64,000 nt of DNA. Source: Cordylochernes scorpioides. Taxonomy: Eukaryota; Arthropoda; Arachnida; Pseudoscorpiones; Chernetidae. A program made the translations under genes and the position numbers. Shown here piece by piece: positions 56,804-64,000 of the stretch (its first letter is position 1; every line of letters begins with the position of its first letter). Location: NCBI GenBank assembly GCA_030710605.1, contig CP092871.1, forward strand, positions 72,755,171 through 72,819,170, given 5' to 3'. Under the pieces are notes generated by a model that saw nothing but the letters and a program-made list of their open reading frames with translations, ran no database searches and was not told the origin of the DNA.

Positions 56804-57299
56804 TACAAATAAGCTCATGCGAGGCTATTTAAGGCCATACGTCTTCCGCGAGGGGGCGCTGATTGCGAGTGAATTTACGTTTTATTGTAAATAAAAATGC
56901 AACGAAAGGTTATTTCTAAAGAGTAATTAGCCAGAAACCATCCCGATAGTATACTAAACATCTTCCCAAAGTTTCATCACGATTGGTTTAAACGTATTTA
57001 TAACCTTTTAGTATTGATAGAGGGCGCTGCTCGTGAGCTAAGTTGAATAATTTGAATATATAGTTTTAATAATTGATTTATATATTTTTTTAAAATAGCC
57101 TATCGTCACCCCCGTTATTTTTTACCTATGTATGGAAATTTTGGTTTGAATTAGTGAACTACTGCGAATTTGTATACCGGACATACCAACAGACCAACAA
57201 ACAAACAAACAAACATACAAACATTCATTTTTATATATATAGATATCTATTCCAATTTTTAGGGCACCCAGAACATATTAAATTAATCTATTGATTTCT

Positions 57300-57885
57300 T
57301 CTGAGATATCGGTATTGTGATGGTAAATCTATTTTTCTGTTTATGCTGTTGTATTCATTGGAAACAAGAGATTCTAATAGTAATCGTTGAAATTTGCTCT
57401 TAACGTCTTTGTAGTGGCATTTCGTTTGTGTTATGTTAAATTGGTGACCGGTTTGTGCACACAATATGTTGATAGATCATAGAACGTTGGTCTTTTGTTC
57501 TGATATTTCTGTTATGTTCGTTTAGTCTAACTTGTATCGATCTTCCTGTCTCACCTATGTAGGTAGCATTGCAGTCTTGGCATTGAATTGAGTAAATTGC
57601 ATTGGTTTGAATTTTAGGTTCCAGTTGTTTTTCCGATTTAGTTATGGGATTTCTAAGAAGTTGACCTATGGATTGATGGTTACTAAAATACGTTTGAATT
57701 CCTTGTCTGCGAAGAATATGGGCTATTTTTTCATTACATTTTGAATAAGGGAGAATGCATTTGTTTCTATATACTTCAGCTGCTCTATGTGGCGAGGCGT
57801 TAAAACTGTGTTTATTGATAAATAGTGAATAATAACCTCTTAGGCTAAGGTTTTTGTGGATATTTTCTTTTCCAAAATGAAATAG
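57300..57885 (-). pseudogene. Penelope-like C-terminus with GIY-YIG endonuclease
   Basis: The minus strand reads, in order, LPYSKCNEKIAHILRRQGI, SIGQLLRNPITKSEKQL, YSIQCQDCNATYIGETGRS, then VRLNEHNRNIRTKDQRS. YSI..(10)..TYIGETGRS is the GIY-YIG nuclease motif (Tyr-Ser-Ile / Tyr-Ile-Gly with the following Arg), preceded by the usual Penelope linker. This nuclease nicks target DNA for reverse transcription. A stop follows (SPI*HNTNEMPLQRR), and the RT is missing. Confidence 0.85.
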
Positions 57886-58975
57886 ATATATTCCATAAAA
57901 TATTTAAAATAGTTCAATTACAAACCAATTCAAAATTTTCAGTTATAAATATCCACGCGGCGCGCGTTCGTTTGTTTTTTGTTTTTGTAAATATTTCTAG
58001 TGGGATTAAGTCGATATTTTTGTAAGCCCGTTGAAGAGCGAATAACGCTTGAAAGCTAGCATTTTTAAATAAAAAAGATACTTATTGTGAGAATATAATT
58101 GTAATTATAATAGATTGGTCTGCCGCTGTTTTTAAGAGCCCTGTAATCGCGCTCCTCAGCGTTTCAGGATCATCACAGGAAACAAGTGCAGGGGATCCAT
58201 TATTGTTAAGCAGATTGGTGAGCTTTTTAATGAAGCCGATGGGTGTGCCCGAAGCATTAGACAGTTTCCGTGTTCTATTAAAACATATACGCGGCAATCT
58301 GTCACTGCTCATATTCAACACCCGCAGCCAATACTTCAGGGTTAATTTTAAGGAATGCTTTATTAAGCATTTCAGAAATTTCGGTTGCTGACATTTGAAG
58401 TTTCACACAAAATATGTCCAAATCCTCTGCTTCAATTTTTGTTCCATCGTAAAATCGCCGCAGCGCTAGGTGTAACCTTTAAATAAATTAGAATGACCTT
58501 GGCGCGCGTGCACGTACCGCCTCGATAGTGGTACCACCGTGTTGCCAGATATTTTTTATATAATAAACAGTCAAATTTATTTACATTTTTCATTTATTAT
58601 TTTTTTTATGGAGCCAGTCTGGGAACTTATGGGACATACCTTGTATATATGTTGTGTAAAAAAATAATAAATACAATATATAGATTCCTTCCATTTTCTC
58701 TTAATAAACTTTTTTTTAACATTTGAAGGGCGAGGGCTCAAAAGCTTGTGGTTAAATTAAGGAAAATATATTTCATATAACCAATATATGATATATATCA
58801 TCAAGGATGTCTTCAAATTAATAGAAATTAGCTTTTAATTTCCTAACAACACACTAATACTTATACCTAAATACCCATATGGTAGGTAAACTGGAAAATT
58901 CTTTCAATGATTTACAGAGAGGTTATTGCATTTGCGCATTTATTAATTCAAAGAGTGTGTTTCTTACCTCAATAC

Positions 58976-59220
58976 TGTTGGACACCAGCGCTGCCACTCA
59001 AGTATAACACGTGACCGGGGGGATGACGTAGCCCCCCCCTTCCAACTGTCTGTAAATGTTTTAGCCTGACAACGCTGTTGCTTGTTTACCGGAGGATGTA
59101 ACCTCTTTGTTTCCTCTCTTTCCCTTTTTAATCTTTATATAACCCATGCTTTAATAAATTAGTTAGTGCAAGGCTCTTGTCCTAAGTGTAACCAAGTACC
59201 TTGTCTACACCCCTACAAGA
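58976..59220 (+). repeat. Copia element 2, 5' LTR (245 bp)
   Basis: TGTTGGACACC...CCTACAAGA. Compared with the 3' LTR, one substitution (ACCCATGC vs ACCTATGC) and a shorter C run (8 vs 11). Preceded by TSD AATAC (58971-58975). Block A has the unoccupied site at 44871-44875. Confidence 0.93.
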
Positions 59221-59222
59221 AA

Positions 59223-59237
59223 AGATTATGAGACTGA
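59223..59237 (+). other. Copia 2 primer-binding site (elongator tRNA-Met anticodon arm)
   Basis: AGATTATGAGACTGA lies two bases after the LTR and is identical to that of Copia 1, although the LTRs of the two elements are unrelated. Complementary to the anticodon arm of elongator tRNA-Met. Confidence 0.7.
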
Positions 59238-59316
59238 TTGGAGCTGCCTGAAGCATTGAACGGTAAGCCTATTCTTTTGTTCTCTCTCCCCCCCTTCAGT
59301 GGACGCCATCTTATAA

Positions 59317-62300
59317 TGGAAGCTAACGAAAGTTTAAAGAAAATTACCAAGCTAAATGGATTAAACTATTCCTCATGGAGCTTCCAAATTAAGCTCATTC
59401 TGATGGACAATGACTTATGGTCAATTGTTGACCCAGGCGAAGTCAAACCCGAGGGAGGGGATGTTGGTCTAATCAACAAATTTAATACGAGGCAGAATAA
59501 GGCTTTAGCAAAGATATGTCTCTCTATTGGTGAGGAGCAGCAGAACCATATCAGACATCTAAATTCCCCCAAAGAAGTTTGGGATGAATTACAAAGACTT
59601 TATGCACCCAGGAATAGCAAACACAGAATTCTCCAACTGCGTCGAAAGTTGTACTCCCAGAAATTCTGTCAACACGCGAACATGGATGCCTATTTGGGAA
59701 GCATAAATCTAATAGTGAGTGAACTCACAGGTGTAGGGGATAAAATTGAAGACGGTGATCTAAGCATGCTAATTCTTTGTGGAATGCCCGAGGACTGGGA
59801 TAATGTTATATCAACAATGTGTAACTTACCAGAGTCAGAGTTCACCAGTGCCAACATCAGACGTAAATTGTTAGCTGAGGCAGAGCGCCGGTATGCTACA
59901 ACAAATGAAGGGATGGGTGCACTGTCAGTCAGGAACTCTAACAAGAAACAATTCCCTCATGAACATCAAGGTTCTAAAACTGTTAGAAAATGTTTCGGAT
60001 GTGGGAAAACAGGGCATATTGCACGGGACTGTTTCAAACTGAAAAAGAATAACGGTAAACAACAGGAAAAGGGAGCGATACATCAACATCACGAAGCAAA
60101 GAACTTGAATGTGATGTATAATGCAGCAGTTGTATCAGAAGAGGATAGGTGGGTAATTGACTCAGGTGCCATGCATCATATGACTCCGAACAGAAGGTAT
60201 TTTTCCACGTTGAATGACGAGAATGTAGGACAAGTGACCACCATTGATGGTACATCACATTCAAACATAGGAAGAGGTAATGCTCAAGTAGATCTGATCA
60301 ACAATTCTGGACAACTTAGAAGCATAGTTGCTCAGAATGCAATGTTCGTACCTGGGATCAGACATGGTGTACTCTCTGTTCTACAAATTGTGGAAAATGG
60401 TCATGAGGTTATCTTCGACAAGAAGGGATGTCATATCTACGACAATGATCATAACTTGATGATCAGAGCAGAGAAAAGAGGAAGGCTCTATCTCGTCAGG
60501 ACTGCTCCGTCCAGATCTCCAGAATCAGGAGAATGTTCAAATTCCATTGCTCAAACCAACAATTTTCGTAAATTCCCACTAAATTTATGGCACCAGAGAC
60601 TCATGCATATCAACTATGACACCATAGTAGACATGATGAAAAGAGAAGTTGTCATTGGTTTGAACTGTCAGGCTGGAAAACCTGATAAGTGCTCTGATTG
60701 TATGATTGGAAAATCGACAAAAAGACCTTTCCTGAATTTGAGATCTACCAAGGAAACTCAGACACTAGCCCTTGTTAACTGTGATCTTATGGGACCGTTC
60801 AACATTGAGAGCTGGGGTGGATCAAGATTTGTCTTGACCATCATTGATGACGCATCAAGATATACAAGGGTATATTTCCTCAAAAGGAAGGGCGATACTC
60901 TAGAAAAATTCAAGGAATGGATGAAAGAAGCTAAAAATCAAACGGGAGTTTCTCTCAAGAGGATCCGTACAGATAACGGACTAGAGTTCTGTTCATCTCC
61001 TTGGGATATTCTCACGAAGGCCCATGGTATAGTACATGAACGCACCATGGTCTACACACCTGAACAGAATGAGGTCGCCGAACGCATGAATAGGACTTTG
61101 CTGAACTTAGTGAGGAGTACTGTGAACAGTTGCAATCTGCCAACCGCCTCTTGGGCAGAGCTCACCAACACAGCAGCATACTTGAGAAATCGTGTTACAA
61201 ACAGACACAATGAAGAGAAAACGCCTTTTGAATTGTGGTTTGGAAAAAGACCTGCTCTGCAACATCTGAGAGCAATCGGCTGCGAAACCTTTGTTCATGT
61301 TCCAAAACAAAGAAGGAATTCGAAGCTTCAGCCAAGAGCCACTAAAGGAATTCTCGTGGGTTATTCTCTACAGGGACGAGGTTGGAAAATCTGGATTCCT
61401 GAAAAACGCCAAGTGGTGGAATCTAGAAATTGTGTATTCAAAGAAGAAATCCTCTATAAACAGCCCAAAAGAGAAAGGGATACTCTACCATCTGTCCATT
61501 TCTCCTAGAAAGAGGCCTCCTTTCAAGAAGAAAGTAATGCAGATCAACCAGTAGACCGAGAAACTGAAGAACTGATTGGAACTACAGGTGGAATAGATCA
61601 GCTATCTGAGACTCTCCCAGAGAACCTGAGAAGCCATCCAATGACACTCCGAAGTCATGGAAAGACGGCTGAATCTCCGGAAGAGGATAATAGTGGTGGA
61701 CAGATAAATGCCACAAGTGCAGAGGACAATAACCCCACTTATGAAGAAGCCATAAACAGCCCTGAGGTAGTTAATTGGATAGAAGCCATTGAAGAAGAAA
61801 GGGAATCGCTCGAAAGACATGATGTATGGCAACTGCAAGAATTGCCGAAAGGGATCAAACCTTTAAAATGTAGATGGGTACTAAATAAGAAAATCAATGC
61901 AGTGGATGGTACCACTAGATACAAAGCACGTCTAGTCGCCAAAGGTTTCACTCAACGTAGAGGAATTGACTAGAACGAAGTCTATACTCCTGTTTCCAGT
62001 TTTGAAACTATAAGGCTATTAACGGCGATAGCAACAGAAAAGGACTGGTTCATTGACCAATTCGACGTGAAGAGTGCTTATCTTCATGGGACACTCAATG
62101 AGACTATTTACATGGAACAACCTGAATGCTTCAAGAAACCAGGAGAAGAAAACTTGTTCTGCAAGCTTAAGAAATCAATCTATGGATTAAAACAGAGCGG
62201 AAGATGCTGGAATAAATTCTTAAACAAACAACTTCACGAAATAGGATTCCAACGTAACCCAATTGATCCGAGCATCTACGAAGTTGAACTTGAAGAAGGA

Positions 62301-63335
62301 AGGATCATTCTCTCAATCTATGTGGATGACATCTTTGCCATTTCAGAGAATCAAGCAGCGAGAAACAAATGCAGAGAACTCTTAAATTCCAGTTTTGAAG
62401 TGAAGTATCTAGAACCAATTTCTCATATGCTTGGAGTATCCTTCAAGAAGTCAGAAGATGGAAGTACGACTCTTTCTCAAAGTAACTACATAGAAGAACT
62501 GCTTCAACGTTTCAGACTACAGGATGCAAAAGGTGTCTCGACTCCAATGGAAACCAATCTTGACCTGAGTGTAAGGAAAAATGGAAATTCCAATGAGCGG
62601 TTTCCATACCGTGAACTGATCGGAGGACTGTCATACCTTTCTCAGAGAACCAGGCCCGACATCGCCTACGCGGTCGGGATCCTATCCAGATACTGTGATA
62701 ACTACACAAGAGAACACTGGGAAGCTGGGAAACGCGTGCTGCGTTATCTGAAGAGCACCAAGGACTTTGGCATAACTTACAGATCCACTGGCAAACCTTT
62801 GATTGCCTTTTCGGATGCAAGTTGGGCCTCAGACATTGTAGACCGAAAAGGAGTATCTGGACATCTCATCATTTTAGCTGAAGCACCAATAATTTGGAGA
62901 AGCACCAAACAAACAGTTACCGCTTTGAGTACTATGGAATCGGAATACATTGCACTGTCATCAGCTGTGAAGGACATCACATGGGTACGGAATCTGATGG
63001 AACAGCTGAAAATGTCAAGTTTGATTTGTGGAGAAACAAAAGTATTCTGCGACAACCAAGCTGCAATTTCCCATGCGGAAAATTACATCGACAAATCGAA
63101 AACTAGACATTTTGCCGTAAAGTACCATTTTGTTCGAGAAAAGATCTCAGAAGAAGCAATCGAACTTTTCTACACTCCGAGTGCTGAGAACCCTGCTGAC
63201 TTCCTTACCAAGCCTCTTGCTAGAAGCCAGCATGAAAAGTACTGTAGAGCGCTGATGGACTATCGGAATAAACGTCCAGCTGAAGTTTATCCGGGAGGGG
63301 ATTTGTTGGACACCAGCGCTGCCACTCAAGTATAA
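59317..63335 (+). pseudogene. Copia Gag-Pol polyprotein, full length with two in-frame TAG codons
   Basis: A single reading frame runs from Gag (likely start MEANESLKKI at 59317; an upstream Met at 59238 is also in frame) to the stop at 63333-63335. It is broken only by TAG at 61506-61508 (after VHFS) and TAG at 61971-61973 (after RRGID). Domains: Gag (about 1-220); zinc knuckle CFGCGKTGHIARDC; protease WVIDSGAMHHM; integrase HHCC (LWHQRLMHI, CSDCMIGK) and catalytic residues in CDLMGPF, IRTDNGLEF and TPEQNEVAER; RT with FDVKSAYLHG, KKSIYGLKQ and the SIYVDDIFAI box; RNase H (AFSDASWASD, TMESEYIALSS); end DFLTKPLAR...YPGGDLLDT. Without the two TAGs the element would be intact. It makes viral-like particles and inserts cDNA in its family. 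Confidence 0.92.
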
Positions 63336-63551
63336 CACGTGACCGGGGGGATGACGTAGCCCCCCCCCCCTTCCAACTGTCTGTAAATGTTTTAGCCTGA
63401 CAACGCTGTTGCTTGTTTACCGGAGGATGTAACCTCTTTGTTTCCTCTCTTTCCCTTTTTAATCTTTATATAACCTATGCTTTAATAAATTAGTTAGTGC
63501 AAGGCTCTTGTCCTAAGTGTAACCAAGTACCTTGTCTACACCCCTACAAGA
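63304..63551 (+). repeat. Copia element 2, 3' LTR (248 bp)
   Basis: Preceded by the purine tract GGGAGGGGATT (candidate polypurine tract) and followed by TSD AATAC (63552-63556). The coding region overlaps its first 32 bp. Confidence 0.93.
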
Positions 63552-64000
63552 AATACTTTTCATTAAATATTGTATAAGAAATATTTTAAAAAAGACAAAT
63601 TTATCCCAATATGAAATATCATGTGACAGTTAGGTTCTTGGAATTGAATTGGTTAATCATTTGCTAAAAATAATATTTTTTGTTAGTAATTAATTCACTT
63701 CTATAAACTTAACTATTGAGTTTTAAATTTAAAATCCATTTATGAAACTTTCTTTTCGATGATGTCGACTCAACATACCAATTGAATTCGAATAAAATTA
63801 AAAATATTTCATTCAAAAAATATATTTGAAAAAAAAAAACTGATTCTGAAAAAATATCTTGGAAGTAATAGAAATTTAATAAGCCTTGTTGTGTGTGTGT
63901 AATATTCTAATTATAAAGCTGCTAGTTGAAATATCTCCAGTTGATATGTGAATAGAATAGCTCATTGTTTATTAAAAAATTAATTAACTCCTCTTTCAAT

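Larger units (their letters stand above)
55269..57243 (-). mobile_element. Helitron (1975 bp) with two tRNA-like modules and internal repeats
   Basis: 3' end: CCCGGGCGTTGCCCGGG hairpin then TCATTCGTCTAG followed by T. 5' end: A then TCTATATATATAAAAATG. The 5'-end region is duplicated inside (56340-56590 and 56990-57243 nearly identical; a diverged third copy at 55525-55680). A short tandem repeat with GGCGAATTAGATCAGTTAT units lies at 55960-56260. No Rep/helicase ORF. Confidence 0.75.
55021..58111 (-). mobile_element. Penelope-like element with inverted ends, inside the LINE
   Basis: Target duplication AGATTGGTCT, possibly 12 bp (55011-55020 and 58112-58121); block A shows the empty site near 43660. 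Inverted terminal segments 55046-55266 and 57888-58111 include the Penelope-type stem CTTTCAAGCGTTATTCGCTCTTCAACGGG. Between them lie the 3' coding end with GIY-YIG (57300-57885) and a Helitron (55269-57243). No RT remains, so it is a 5'-truncated copy with an inverted extension. Confidence 0.82.
54377..58353 (-). mobile_element. LINE 3' fragment inside mariner B, itself interrupted
   Basis: Same insertion as in mariner A (TSD AATGCTTTATTA, 54365-54376 and 58354-58365). The frame is better preserved than in A: 54600-54938 keeps VRILSSFFRENHTKM, which block A lost, and 58112-58321 continues upstream (GTPIGFIKKLTNLLNNN). The Penelope insertion at 55021-58111 splits it. Confidence 0.88.
53341..58643 (-). 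mobile_element. Mariner transposon B with nested insertions
   Basis: Same TIRs and TA flanks (53339-53340, 58644-58645) as mariner A. Transposase remnants include ITGDETWVYGYDPE (about 53960) and YSPDIAPNDFFLFPK (about 53590). A frameshift after NKQGVAGRFLG-type sequence (near 53860) and the LINE at 54377-58353 inactivate it. Confidence 0.9.
52396..64000. repeat. Segmental duplication, block B (runs off the window)
   Basis: Collinear with 41108-45333, but interrupted by a Penelope element (55021-58111) with a Helitron in it and by Copia 2 (58976-63551). The match continues to base 64000, which corresponds to about 45317 in block A, 17 bp before the candidate gene start. Confidence 0.9.

Overview
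This is a eukaryotic, AT-rich (roughly 70 % by eye), repeat-dominated piece of an animal nuclear genome. The mix of Penelope-like elements, Helitrons, mariner, Copia, Gypsy and several non-LTR (LINE) fragments points to an invertebrate with a large genome. An arthropod is my best guess, helped by a TATA box plus TCAGTT initiator pair at 20586-20620, but the species cannot be named. No operons, rRNA, functional tRNA or CRISPR are visible. Only one ORF (45334-45876) looks like a possible host gene.

Layout. 1-4635: a near-perfect head-to-head palindrome of two Penelope-like elements, one with a 666-codon reverse transcriptase ORF. 5346-6200: an inverted/direct repeat composite whose three copies carry all conserved nucleotides and helices of a hammerhead ribozyme in an unusual strand order. 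7493-7536: a canonical minimal hammerhead ribozyme. 7646-8023: Gypsy polymerase fossil. 6.3-18 kb: MITEs, tRNA-like modules, a GIY-YIG Penelope fragment and Helitrons, one with three tRNA-Gly-like modules. 18.5-24.7 kb: mostly AT-rich DNA with LTR-like pieces. 24714-27840: a Copia element with apparently identical LTRs that keeps Gag, protease and integrase but has lost RT/RNase H. 29.4 kb: a 39-bp minisatellite. 31.0-32.8 kb: a broken LINE with a nested short retroposon. 32892-38518: a Gypsy-type LTR element with nearly identical 0.75-kb LTRs but a decayed interior. 40.3-45.3 kb and 52.4-64.0 kb: two copies of a segmental duplication containing a MITE-derived satellite, a LINE tail and a mariner carrying a LINE. 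Copy B was later hit by a Penelope element, a Helitron inside it, and a nearly complete Copia. 45334-48500: a candidate gene followed by about 41 copies of a 52-bp minisatellite.

The two duplicated blocks give natural empty and filled sites, so exact ends, target-site duplications and insertion order can be read for Copia (5-bp TSD), a Helitron (A|T, no TSD), a LINE (12-bp TSD) and a Penelope element (10-12 bp TSD). Both Copia elements carry a primer-binding site complementary to the anticodon arm of elongator tRNA-Met, which suggests half-tRNA priming. Everything is read by eye; family names rest on recognised motifs, not on database searches.
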